A stretch of 49,051 bases of DNA, from the NCBI RefSeq assembly GCF_900290115.1, contig NZ_LT985750.1:32480-81530 (forward strand), read 5' to 3'. The first letter of the stretch is position 1. Each line of letters begins with the position of its first letter. This stretch comes from Alistipes sp. Marseille-P5061 (GTDB lineage: Bacteria; Bacteroidota; Bacteroidia; Bacteroidales; Rikenellaceae). The translations under genes were made by a program, and so were the position numbers. The notes beneath the pieces were generated by a model, which ran no database searches, was not told the DNA's origin, and saw only the letters and a program-made list of their open reading frames with translations. Below, piece after piece: positions 33,402 through 41,963 of this stretch.

Positions 33402-34145
33402 TCAGAGGATGCCTCCGTTGATGGAGATGACCTCGCCGGTGATGTAGGAGGCCTTCTCCGAGGCGAGGAAGGCCACCAGGTCGGCCACCTCCTCCGGTTC
33501 GCCGAAGCGTCCGGCGGGGATGGTACGCCGCAGCGCCGCCTCGTCCAGGTCGGCCGTCATGTCGGTGCGGATGAAGCCCGGGGCGACGGCGTTGACCGTC
33601 ACCCGCTTCTTGGCCACCTCCTGGGCCAGCGCCCGCGTGGCGGCGATGAGTCCCCCCTTGGCCGCCGAGTAGTTGACCTGCCCGGGGAGCCCCTTGATGC
33701 CCGAGAGCGAGACGATGTTGATGATGCGTCCGTACTTGCGGACGAGCATCCCCTTGAGCAGCGGCTGCGTGACGTGGAAGAATCCGTCGAGGTGGGTGCG
33801 CAGCACGCCGTACCAGTCCTCGTGGGGCATCCACAGCAGCAGCCCGTCGCGGCGGATTCCGGCGTTGTTGACCAGCACCTCGACCGCCTCGTCGGGATGC
33901 GCCTCGAGCCAGCCGCCCAGGGCGCGCTCCGCGGCCTCGCGGTCGGCCACGTCGAAGGGGAGCAGCTCGCCCTCGCCCCCTTGCCGGCGAATGAGCGCAA
34001 GGGTCTCCTCGGCGGCCGCCGCATTCGCAAGGTAGTTGACCAGCACATGGTAGCCCATGCCGGCCAGACGCAGCGCCACGGCGCGTCCGATGCCGCGGCT
34101 TGCCCCCGTCACGAGGGCGTATCGTCTCTTCTGGTTCGTCTCCAT
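33402..34145 (-). CDS. FabG-like 3-oxoacyl-ACP reductase (ApeQ-like)
   Basis: Short-chain dehydrogenase/reductase, 247 aa. Cofactor motif TGASRGIG, structural NNAG motif (NNAGIRRDG), and the catalytic triad Ser148, Tyr159, Lys163 (YSAAKGG). It ends SYITGEVISINGG, as in FabG. It reduces beta-ketoacyl-ACP with NADPH before dehydration. Placed second in the cluster, after the ammonia-lyase and a 162-bp spacer, it is more likely dedicated to the polyene pathway than the housekeeping FabG. Confidence 0.88.
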   Translation of the reverse strand: METNQKRRYALVTGASRGIGRAVALRLAGMGYHVLVNYLANAAAAEETLALIRRQGGEGELLPFDVADREAAERALGGWLEAHPDEAVEVLVNNAGIRRDGLLLWMPHEDWYGVLRTHLDGFFHVTQPLLKGMLVRKYGRIINIVSLSGIKGLPGQVNYSAAKGGLIAATRALAQEVAKKRVTVNAVAPGFIRTDMTADLDEAALRRTIPAGRFGEPEEVADLVAFLASEKASYITGEVISINGGIL

Positions 34146-34307
34146 ATTATCCGTAATCGGAGCGGGCGGTTCCCGTTGCGGGGTTCCGCACGCTCCGTGT
34201 TTGTTTTCCGTCGTTTCGCTCCGGTCCGGCTCTCCGGTCCGGTCCTGTATTTCAACTCCGCTCCCGAGCTCTGTCCCCGGTCCCCGGCCCTCTTCCGGCC
34301 CACCCGG
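34146..34307. other. GC-rich spacer, nothing recognised
   Basis: 162 bp between the ammonia-lyase stop and the reductase start. CTCCGGTCCGG-like words recur; no promoter box, hairpin with T-run or open frame worth listing was seen. Confidence 0.5.
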
Positions 34308-35852
34308 TTAGAGAAGCCCGGCGGGTTGCGTGCGCATGAGCTGCTCGAGGCGCTCAATCTCGCGGTACTTGGGCGTATCCTCGCGGAAGGCCGGCACCTC
34401 GGCGCGTACCCGGTCGTAGAGGCGGCGCGTCGCCGGTGCAAGCTGCCCGGCAATCTCCAGACAGTCGACCGCCTGGGCCAGCGCCATGAGGTGGATGGCC
34501 ATCACCTGATAGCCGTTCTCGACCACCTGACGGCAGAGCAGCGCCGCATTGGTACCCATGCTGACGATGTCCTGGTTGTCGTTGTTGTTCGGGATGCTGT
34601 GGACATACATCGGGTTGGAGAGCGTCTGGCTCTCGGCCGTGGTCGAGGTGGCGGTGAACTGCGCCGCCTGCAGCCCGTAGTTGAGTCCCAGCTTGCCCAG
34701 GTTGACAAACGGAGGCAGGATGCCGTTGATGCGGTCGTGGAAGAGGTAGTTCATCTGCCGCTCGGCGAGCATCGTGAGCTTTGTGGTGGCAATCTTGAGC
34801 TTGTCCATCTCCAGCGAGACGTAGTCGCCGTGGAAGTTGCCGCCGTGGTAGACGTTGCGCGTGAGGGGGTCGACCACCGGGTTGTCGTCGACCGAGTTGA
34901 GCTCGTTGACCAGCACCTCCTCGGCGCCCCGCAGCGTGTCGAGCACCGGACCCAGAATCTGGGGGATGCAGCGCAGCGAGTAGTAGGGCTGGACCTTGTG
35001 TTCGAAGTGCTGCTCGGTGTGGCGGTGGTAGAGCACCGTCTCGCGCTTGAGCAGTCGCTGCCCGCCCTCGGCCGCACGGCGCATGGCTGCGGCGATGTCG
35101 CGCTGCCCGGCGTGGAGCTTCATGGCGTTGAGCTCCTCGGAGAGGAAGTCGTCGTACGACGAGGCTATTTCGTTCATCAGCAGCGAGGCGGCCACGGCGT
35201 AGTCGAGCAGGCGGCGCACCTCGAGCAGGTTGACCAGCCCGATGCCCGTCATCACGGCCGTGCCGTTGGTGATGGCCAGCCCCTCGCGCAGGTGGATGCC
35301 CAGCGGGGTGATGCCCTCGCGGGCGAAGACCTCGGCCGTCGGGCGGCGCTCCGGGACGCCGTCGCGCTCGACGAAGACCTCGCCCTCGCCGATGAGCGCC
35401 AGTGCAATGTGGGCCAGCTGCACCAGGTCGCCGCTGGCGCCGACGCTGCCGTGGCGCGGCACGACGGGGGTGATGCGGCGGTTGAGCAGCTCGGCCAGCA
35501 GGGTGATGACCTCGGGATGAACCCCCGAGCGGGCCTGTGCGAAGGTCTGGATGCGGGCCAGCATCGCCGCACGTACGCAGACCACCGGCAGCGGTTCGCC
35601 CGCACCGGCGGCGTGGCTGCGGATGATGTTGTACTGGAGGGCTCTGAGGTCTCCGTCGTCGATGCGGTACTGGGCCATCGGGCCGAAGCCGGTGTTGATG
35701 CCGTAAATCACCTTGTCGGAGGCGAACTCCTCCAGAAAACGATAGCACTCCTCCACCTCGAGGAGCATCTGCTGCTGCGGCGCGACGCGCCCGCCGCCGA
35801 AGAGCACCTCTTCGACCTGCTCCAGACGCAGCCTGTTTCCGATTTGAATCAT
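34308..35852 (-). CDS. Tyrosine ammonia-lyase (MIO enzyme), first gene of polyene cluster
   Basis: 514-aa member of the histidine/phenylalanine/tyrosine ammonia-lyase family. The MIO cofactor would form from Ala139-Ser140-Gly141 (GSVGASGDLVQLAH). Catalytic Tyr50 lies in KVIYGINTGFGPM, and His80 in IRSHAAG occupies the substrate-selectivity position. Several blocks (MAQYRI, YYSLRCIPQILGPVL, YHGGNFHGDY, SNPMYVHSIPNNNDNQD) closely resemble, from memory, the tyrosine-specific enzyme of the Flavobacterium johnsoniae flexirubin locus. The likely reaction is tyrosine to p-coumarate plus ammonia, giving the 4-hydroxyphenyl starter. I chose the ATG at 35852 since the upstream in-frame extension crosses the promoter. 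A histidine ammonia-lyase role is less likely in this context. Confidence 0.88.
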   Translation of the reverse strand: MIQIGNRLRLEQVEEVLFGGGRVAPQQQMLLEVEECYRFLEEFASDKVIYGINTGFGPMAQYRIDDGDLRALQYNIIRSHAAGAGEPLPVVCVRAAMLARIQTFAQARSGVHPEVITLLAELLNRRITPVVPRHGSVGASGDLVQLAHIALALIGEGEVFVERDGVPERRPTAEVFAREGITPLGIHLREGLAITNGTAVMTGIGLVNLLEVRRLLDYAVAASLLMNEIASSYDDFLSEELNAMKLHAGQRDIAAAMRRAAEGGQRLLKRETVLYHRHTEQHFEHKVQPYYSLRCIPQILGPVLDTLRGAEEVLVNELNSVDDNPVVDPLTRNVYHGGNFHGDYVSLEMDKLKIATTKLTMLAERQMNYLFHDRINGILPPFVNLGKLGLNYGLQAAQFTATSTTAESQTLSNPMYVHSIPNNNDNQDIVSMGTNAALLCRQVVENGYQVMAIHLMALAQAVDCLEIAGQLAPATRRLYDRVRAEVPAFREDTPKYREIERLEQLMRTQPAGLL

Positions 35853-36210
35853 GATGCGGACCCTTTTTAAGACGGGAATGGTTCCCGAGCCGCTCCTTCC
35901 CTTCGAATGCGATGCGTCTGTCCGGGCTCTCCGGGCGCTTTTTGCGACCGTATCCAAAAGGCAAGAGTTGGACAAAGATACAAAATATTTCGCAAAATAT
36001 GTCTGTTTTGGCGCGAAGTTCTTCTCCGTTCGGGCTGCCTTCGGGTCCGAACGGTCCGCACGGGGCCGGCACGGTATTTCCGGGGCGGTTTTGCGGAGGC
36101 GGATTTGCGGGGCGTTTTTTTGAGGTGGGCGGTTTGCCGGGATGGAGCGGGCGCGGCGGCTTTTTGGACGGCGGAGGGCGATTTTTTTCGACAGGAAGTG
36201 GGCCCTCTTC
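35853..36210. promoter_or_regulatory. Divergent regulatory region with polyene-cluster promoter
   Basis: 460-bp intergenic region shared with the ECF sigma gene. On the minus strand TATCTTTG (complement of 35973-35980) is the likely -7 box for the ammonia-lyase and the cluster; an A/T-rich stretch precedes it but no exact TTTG at 19-20 nt. The resulting leader would be about 115 nt. It contains GC-rich segments but no riboswitch I recognise. Confidence 0.6.
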
Positions 36211-36241
36211 TTTGTATTTTTCCGACGAAATAGTATTTTTG
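36211..36241 (+). promoter_or_regulatory. Promoter of ECF sigma factor gene
   Basis: TTTG at 36211-36214, 19 nt, then TATTTTTG at 36234-36241: the Bacteroidota housekeeping arrangement. The ATG is 71 nt downstream of the -7 box. Confidence 0.7.
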
Positions 36242-36312
36242 TATTCGGGGAACCCCCATTTACCGCGGCGGACGGCAGTCTTCCTGCCGCTCCCGGGGCG
36301 GACCGCCGAACT

Positions 36313-36912
36313 ATGGAAAAGGAGCGATACGACACGTTCGATTTCGAGGACAACCGTCGGGTTGTCGAGGCTTTGCGCAGCGGAGACGAGCACTGTTTCG
36401 ATGCTCTGTTCCGCCGTTGCTATAGGCCGCTGTGCGCCTATGCCTCGCGCTTCGTCCCCCTGTCGCGTGCCGAGGAGCTGGTGCAGGATACCCTCCTGTG
36501 GCTCTGGGAGAACCGCCGCACGCTCATCCCCGAGATGCCGCTCCGCTCGCTGCTCTTCACCATCGTCCGCAACAAGTCGCTCAACAGCGCCTCGCGCAAC
36601 TCATTGCGCAACCGCATCCTGCGCGAGCTGGCCTCGGATTTCGAGGAGGAGTTCGACGACCCGGCGCTCTACTTCGAGAGCGAACTGGCGCGCCGCTTTG
36701 CGGAGGCGCTGCGGCGCCTTCCCGAGGAGTTCCAGCAGACCTTCCGCATGCACCGGCTCGAGGGGAAGACCCACCGCCAGATTGCCGAGGAGCTCCACGT
36801 CTCGCCCCAGACGGTCAACTACCGCATCGGTCAGACGGTGCGCTTCCTGCGCGAGGAGCTCCGCGAATACTGGCCGGTGCTCGTGCTGCTGCTGGGCTTC
36901 AAGCTCCGGTAG
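36313..36912 (+). CDS. ECF-type RNA polymerase sigma factor
   Basis: 199 aa. Region 2 (DALFRRCYRPLCAYASRFV, AEELVQDTLLWLWENR) and region 4 (RLPEEFQQTFRMHRLEGKTHRQIAEELHVSPQTVNYRIGQ) are intact, and a C-terminal hydrophobic LVLLLGFKL follows, as often in Bacteroidota sigma factors of glycan loci. It should direct transcription of the FecR-SusC-SusD-GH18 genes when released by the anti-sigma factor. The ATG at 36313 fits the promoter; in-frame sequence above it is not sigma-like. Confidence 0.92.
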   Translation: MEKERYDTFDFEDNRRVVEALRSGDEHCFDALFRRCYRPLCAYASRFVPLSRAEELVQDTLLWLWENRRTLIPEMPLRSLLFTIVRNKSLNSASRNSLRNRILRELASDFEEEFDDPALYFESELARRFAEALRRLPEEFQQTFRMHRLEGKTHRQIAEELHVSPQTVNYRIGQTVRFLREELREYWPVLVLLLGFKLR

Positions 36913-37331
36913 CGTCGGGGCTTCACCGCCGAATGGCGTTCCCTCCCCGTTCCTCCGCTCCGTCTTCCCGGCAGACCCCGGTCCGATTTTCCAGTTTTTT
37001 CCAGCATTTTCCAGTTTTTTCCAGTTTTTTCCAGTCTTTCCGTTTTTTTTCGCGTCTCCCCCGTTTTCTTCGTTCTCTTTCCCCCCCCCGTTTCCGCACC
37101 CGCTTCCACGCTCGCCCTGCTTCTGTCGGCCCCGCCGCCGCTCTGTCCCGCCCGCTCTCGTCCGCCTTGTCCCGCTCTGTCCTGGCCTGCGGCTCGTCCT
37201 GTCCCGTCCCGCCTGCCCCGGCCTTCTTTCCCGCCTCCCTGCCCCGAAAATCCTCCCCGAAATCCTCCCCGAAAATCCTCCCGGACCGGCGCGGCATACC
37301 TTTTTTTGAAAAAAATGCAGGGCGCGGTTAG
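36913..37331. repeat. Spacer with 10-bp CCAGTTTTTT array
   Basis: The spacer between sigma factor and FecR (451 bp up to the FecR start) holds no gene. Between about 36985 and 37042 a CCAGTTTTTT unit repeats five to six times at 10-bp period. The following stretch is pyrimidine-rich up to about 37250. Near 37250-37285, AATCCTCCCCGAAA-type words repeat two to three times. Confidence 0.75.
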
Positions 37332-37339
37332 TATCTTTG
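37332..37339 (+). promoter_or_regulatory. -7-like box before FecR gene
   Basis: TATCTTTG 24 nt before the FecR ATG. A TTTG at 37305-37308 is 23 nt upstream, longer than the 19-20 nt seen elsewhere in the window, so this may be a weaker or differently controlled promoter. Confidence 0.5.
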
Positions 37340-37363
37340 CCCGCCCGATTGTATTACTCATAG

Positions 37364-38365
37364 ATGAACATCCCGATGGAGACACCGCAAATCACCGAAG
37401 AACGCCTTGCCGCCTACCTGCGCGGAGAGCTCCCGGCCGCCGAAGCGGCCGAAATCGAAGCGTGGTACGACGCCTCGCCCGCCAACCGGCGGACGATGGG
37501 CGAGGTCTACCGCATCCTCTGCCTCAACGACCGGCTCCGCGCCGCCGAAGAGGTCGACGTCGAAGGCTCGCTGCGCGCCGTCAAGCGCCGGATGCGCCCC
37601 CGCCGCGCCCCGCTGCGCCGTCTGGTGTGGCGCTCTGCCGCGGCCGCGGCCGTCGTGCTGCTGGCCCTCGGCCTCTGGTTCGAGACCCGCACGCTCGCCG
37701 AGCGGCTCGAACGCCCCGTGGTGGTCTACACCGACCTGGGCGAACGCTCGCAGGTCGAGCTGCCCGACGGCACGAAGGTGTGGCTCAACTCGTCGAGCCG
37801 CATCGAGTACCGCACTCCGCTCTTCTCGCGCGAACGCCGCGTGACGATGAGCGGCGAGGCCTACTTCGAGGTGGAGCACGACGCCGCGTCGCCCTTCATC
37901 GTCTCGAGCGGCGGACTGGACATCAAGGTGCTCGGCACGAAGTTCAACATCCGCAACGACGCCGCCCGCCACCGCGTAACCACCGTCCTGCTCGAGGGCT
38001 CGGTGGCCGCCGCACTCTCGGGCAGCGAGGAGTATGCGGTCCGCCTGCGCCCTGCACAGATGCTGCTCTTCGACAGCGAGACCCGCTCCATGCAGCTGCG
38101 CGACTGCCCCGCCGCCTCCAACTCCATCGACTGGATTGAGGGCCACTTCCGCTTCGAGCAGACCACCTTCGAGCAGATTGTCTCCGAGCTGGAGCGCTAC
38201 TACAACGTCGAGGTGCGCTTCATGGACGACAGCCTGCGCGGCGAGCGCTTCTCGGGCGACTTCCACCTCGAGGACGGCATCTACCACATCATGTCGGTGC
38301 TGCAGCTCACCTACAAGTTCCACTACAAGGTCAACCGCGACAACATCGAGCTCTACGCCAACTGA
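37364..38365 (+). CDS. FecR-family anti-sigma factor
   Basis: 333 aa. The cytoplasmic N-terminal segment (about 1-85) would bind the ECF sigma factor; ERLAAYLRGELPAAEAAEIEAWYDAS is typical. One membrane helix at about 90-106 (AAAAAVVLLALGLWF) follows. The periplasmic FecR domain has VVYTDLGERSQVELPDGTKVWLNSSSRIEY and SGEAYFEVEHD, with the C-terminal domain ending YKFHYKVNRDNIELYAN. It should hold the sigma factor until the STN domain of the SusC protein signals substrate. An alternative start at 37376 would remove four residues. Confidence 0.93.
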   Translation: MNIPMETPQITEERLAAYLRGELPAAEAAEIEAWYDASPANRRTMGEVYRILCLNDRLRAAEEVDVEGSLRAVKRRMRPRRAPLRRLVWRSAAAAAVVLLALGLWFETRTLAERLERPVVVYTDLGERSQVELPDGTKVWLNSSSRIEYRTPLFSRERRVTMSGEAYFEVEHDAASPFIVSSGGLDIKVLGTKFNIRNDAARHRVTTVLLEGSVAAALSGSEEYAVRLRPAQMLLFDSETRSMQLRDCPAASNSIDWIEGHFRFEQTTFEQIVSELERYYNVEVRFMDDSLRGERFSGDFHLEDGIYHIMSVLQLTYKFHYKVNRDNIELYAN

Positions 38366-38587
38366 CCCGCCGGCCCGCCGGGGCCGCGCCGGGGGGCGAT
38401 ACCAGGGGGGCGACGCCAGGGTGCACACGGAAAGAACGGAACGAACGATACGAACAACAGGAACCTGAAATAAAATATGAACGAAAACTTCGAATGCCTA
38501 TGAGTCGATAACTACCATCCGACCGGACGCCGTCCGCGCGACGGCGCAGCAATCTCCAGAAATTTATAACCAAACCTAAAACAACCC
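38366..38587 (+). promoter_or_regulatory. Leader region upstream of SusC gene
   Basis: 222 bp between FecR and SusC with no gene. The last 100 bp are clearly more A/T-rich (ATAAAATATGAACGAAAACTT and AAATTTATAACCAAACC words) than the surroundings, as expected for a start region. No TAnnTTTG box was found, which would fit ECF-sigma rather than housekeeping-sigma control; that is inference. Confidence 0.4.
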
Positions 38588-41500
38588 ATGAAAAAACAAA
38601 CCTTGCGACGGGCAGGGGGAGTGCATCGTGCATGCGCACGCCTCCGCTGTCTGTTGATTGTTCCGGTCCTGCTGCTTTCATGCTTCGGCCTGAAGGCCAA
38701 CGCGCAGACCGCCGAACCCCGCGTCACCGTCGAGGTGCGCGACGCTTCTCTTTCCCAGGTATTCCAGTCCATTCAGGAGCAGACGGGCTACTCGTTCGTC
38801 TACAACAGCTCCGACATCAACCCCGCCGAGCAGGTGAGCCTCTCGCTCCGCAACGCGACCCTCGCCTCCGCCCTCGACCGGCTCTTCGCCGGCCGCGGCA
38901 TCGGCTATACGCTCAAGGACAAGCACATCGTCCTCTCGCGTACGGCCGACCGTACGGCAGCCCGCCAGGGCGCCCGCCCCGTGCGCGGCGTCACGGGCTC
39001 GGTCAAGGACGCCAAGGGCCTCGGCCTTGTGGGCGCCACGGTGGTTATTAAAGGTACGACCGTCGGTGCGGCCGTCGACGCCGAGGGCAACTTCTCGCTG
39101 CCGCAGGCGCGTCAGGGCGACGTGCTCGAGGTCTCGCTCATCGGCTATGCCAAGCAGGAGATTCCCGTCACGGACTCCGCGCCGCTGCGCATCGTCATGC
39201 ATGAGGATACGGAGGTGCTCGACGCCGTGGTGGTGACGGCCCTCGGTATCAAGCGCTCGGAGAAGGCGCTGACCTACAACGTGCAGGAGGTCTCGGGCGA
39301 CATCGTCAACGGGGTCAAGGACGCCAACTTCGTCAATGCCCTCTCGGGTAAGGTCGCCGGTCTGCAAATCAACGCCAGCGCCTCGGGTACGGGCGGTTCG
39401 ACGCGCGTGGTGATGCGCGGCGTGAAGTCCATCAACGGCAACAACAACGCCCTTTACGTCATCGACGGTATCCCGATGCCGAGCCTGCGTTCGGAGCAGA
39501 CGGCCGGCATGTACGAGACCCCCGACGGCGGCGACTACGAGGGTATCTCGAACCTCAACCCCGAGGACATCGAGTCGATGTCGATTCTCTCGGGTGCCAC
39601 GGCCGCCGCGCTCTACGGTTCGCAGGGCGCCAACGGTGTGATTCTCATCACCACGAAGAAGGGTGAGGAGGGACGCCTCCGGGTCAACTACTCGAACAAC
39701 ACCACCTTCACCGCGCCCTTCGTGATGCCCGAGTTCCAGAACCGCTACGGCACGGCCGAGACCTCGCCCTCGATGAGCTGGGGCTCGCCGCTGGCCCATC
39801 CCACCTCGTACGACCCGCGGGACTTCTTCCAGACGGGCTACAACACCACCAACTCGGTTTCGGTCTCGGCGGGCAACTCGCGCAACCAGACCTACGCCTC
39901 GGCTGCCTCGGTCAACTCGCGCGGCATCATCCCCAACAACGTCTACAACCGCTACAACTTCTCGCTGCGCAACACCACGGAGCTGGTCAAGGACCGCCTG
40001 ACGCTCGACGTGGGTGCCACCTACATGCGCCAGTACGACCGCAACTCGCTGGTGCAGGGTCTCTACCACAACCCGCTCATCCCGATTTACCTCTTCCCGC
40101 GCGGCGATGATATCCGCAAGTACCAGATTTACGAGCGCTACGACGCCACGGACGGCTACATGAAGCAGTTCTGGCCGCTGGAGTTCCTCACCGGCGTGGA
40201 GAACCCCTACTGGGTGACCAACCGCGAGCTCTTCGAGAATACGGCCCACCGCTACACCTTCAACGGTACGATGAAGTGGGACATCACCTCGTGGATGAGC
40301 CTCACGGGCCGCGTGCGTCTGGACAACACGACGATGAACTACACGCGCAAGATTTACGCCTCGTCCGACGAGCTCTTCGCCTCGAAGTACGGTAACTACC
40401 TCGACCATACGGCCGTCCACAACAACCTCTACGCCGACGCCCTGCTGAGCATCAACAAGACGTTCCTCGACGACCGCCTCTCGCTGCAGTTCAACCTGGG
40501 TGCCAGCCTCATGGACGACAAGAACAAGGTGACGGGCTTCGAGGGCCACCTGGCCACGCAGCCCAACAAGTTCACCCTCTTCAACATCGACATGAAGCAC
40601 TCGCAGACGAAGCCCTACATGAGCCGCTACCACGACCAGGTGCAGGCCGCCTACGCCACGCTGCAGCTGGGTTGGAAGGGGATGCTCTACCTCGACGTGA
40701 CGGCCCGCAGCGAGTGGGCCTCGCAGCTCGCCTTCACCGACAGCTACAACATCTTCTACCCGTCGGTGGGCCTCTCGGCCGTCATCTCGTCGATGACCGA
40801 CCTCTCGCGTGCAGGCATCTCGTTCCTCAAGGTGCGCGCCTCCTACGCCGAGGTGGGTAACGCCCCCGAGCGCTACATCACGGGCCGCAACTACCCCATC
40901 AGCGTGGGCGGTGTCATTGAGTCGGAGACCGCTGCACCGGCCGTCAACCTGACGCCCGAGCGCACGAAGTCCTTCGAGGCGGGTCTCAACGCCAAGTTCC
41001 TCGGCGGCAAAATCTGGCTGGACGCCACCTACTACAACACCAACACCTACAACCAGCTCTTCAGGTACGATGCACCTCCCAGCACGGGTTACAAGCAGGC
41101 CTACATCAACGCCGGCAAGGTGAACAACTGGGGTATCGAGGCTGTTGTGGGCTACAAGAACACGTGGCGCGACTTCTCGTGGTCGACCAACGTCAACTTC
41201 TCGATGAACCGCAACGAGGTCAAGGAGCTCGTGCCCGAGGGTACGCGTGACGTTGCGGGCAACCTGGTTTCGGTCGACGAGGTCAACATGGACTACGGCG
41301 GCTACCGCATGCAGGTCAAGAAGGGCGGCTCGATTGGCGACTTCTACGTGACGGGCTTCAAGACCGACGAGTTCGGCCACATCTACGTCGACCCCAACTC
41401 CAACACGGTGACGCTCGACCGCAACACGTGGGTCTACGGCGGCAACACCGAGGCGCGCTTCCGTCTGGGATGGAACAACCAGTTCTCCTGGAAGGGCATC

Positions 41501-41950
41501 TCGCTGGGCGTGCTCATCGACGCCCGCATCGGCGGCCACGGCGTCTCGGCCACGCAGGCCCTGATGGACGAGTACGGCGTCTCGGAGGCCTCGGCCCAGG
41601 CACGCGAGAACGGCGGCGTATGGGTATCCGACACGCAGCAGATTCCCGACGCGAAGACCTTCTACGCCAACTCGGGCAACGGTATGTCGATGCTGGCCCA
41701 CTACGTCTACTCGATGACCAACGTGCGCCTGCGCGAGCTGACGCTCGGCTACGACCTGCCGTCGAAGTGGTTCAACGACAAGGTGGGCATGAGCGTGGCG
41801 CTCGTCGGCCGCAACCTCTTCATGTTCTACAACAAGGCTCCGTTCGACCCCGAAATCACCGCCTCGACGGGCACCTACTACCAGGGGCTCGACTACTTCA
41901 TGCAGCCTTCGGTCCGCACCCTGGGCTTCAGCGTAAGACTCCAATTCTAA
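38588..41950 (+). CDS. SusC-like TonB-dependent transporter with STN signalling domain
   Basis: 1120-aa outer-membrane glycan importer. A signal peptide (about 1-40, ending KANAQ) is followed by an STN domain (VTVEVRDASLSQVFQSIQEQTG, about 46-118) that contacts the FecR anti-sigma factor. Next come a carboxypeptidase-regulatory-like domain (VTGSVKDAKGLGLVGATVVIKG), the TonB-box region, a plug with the SusC signature (VNALSGKVAGLQI, MRGVKSINGNNNALYVIDGIPM) and a 22-strand barrel ending GFSVRLQF. It pairs with the SusD lipoprotein starting 13 bp downstream. The STN domain makes this a self-signalling regulatory locus. Confidence 0.95.
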   Translation: MKKQTLRRAGGVHRACARLRCLLIVPVLLLSCFGLKANAQTAEPRVTVEVRDASLSQVFQSIQEQTGYSFVYNSSDINPAEQVSLSLRNATLASALDRLFAGRGIGYTLKDKHIVLSRTADRTAARQGARPVRGVTGSVKDAKGLGLVGATVVIKGTTVGAAVDAEGNFSLPQARQGDVLEVSLIGYAKQEIPVTDSAPLRIVMHEDTEVLDAVVVTALGIKRSEKALTYNVQEVSGDIVNGVKDANFVNALSGKVAGLQINASASGTGGSTRVVMRGVKSINGNNNALYVIDGIPMPSLRSEQTAGMYETPDGGDYEGISNLNPEDIESMSILSGATAAALYGSQGANGVILITTKKGEEGRLRVNYSNNTTFTAPFVMPEFQNRYGTAETSPSMSWGSPLAHPTSYDPRDFFQTGYNTTNSVSVSAGNSRNQTYASAASVNSRGIIPNNVYNRYNFSLRNTTELVKDRLTLDVGATYMRQYDRNSLVQGLYHNPLIPIYLFPRGDDIRKYQIYERYDATDGYMKQFWPLEFLTGVENPYWVTNRELFENTAHRYTFNGTMKWDITSWMSLTGRVRLDNTTMNYTRKIYASSDELFASKYGNYLDHTAVHNNLYADALLSINKTFLDDRLSLQFNLGASLMDDKNKVTGFEGHLATQPNKFTLFNIDMKHSQTKPYMSRYHDQVQAAYATLQLGWKGMLYLDVTARSEWASQLAFTDSYNIFYPSVGLSAVISSMTDLSRAGISFLKVRASYAEVGNAPERYITGRNYPISVGGVIESETAAPAVNLTPERTKSFEAGLNAKFLGGKIWLDATYYNTNTYNQLFRYDAPPSTGYKQAYINAGKVNNWGIEAVVGYKNTWRDFSWSTNVNFSMNRNEVKELVPEGTRDVAGNLVSVDEVNMDYGGYRMQVKKGGSIGDFYVTGFKTDEFGHIYVDPNSNTVTLDRNTWVYGGNTEARFRLGWNNQFSWKGISLGVLIDARIGGHGVSATQALMDEYGVSEASAQARENGGVWVSDTQQIPDAKTFYANSGNGMSMLAHYVYSMTNVRLRELTLGYDLPSKWFNDKVGMSVALVGRNLFMFYNKAPFDPEITASTGTYYQGLDYFMQPSVRTLGFSVRLQF

Positions 41951-41963
41951 AACACCCGACGCA

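Noticed and set aside
34308..35852. Histidine ammonia-lyase of histidine degradation
   Set aside because: No other hut genes; heads a polyene cluster; sequence blocks resemble the flexirubin-locus tyrosine enzyme.
33363..35870. Plus-strand open frame of about 835 codons
   Set aside because: Antisense to the FabG-like and ammonia-lyase genes, whose catalytic motifs are intact.
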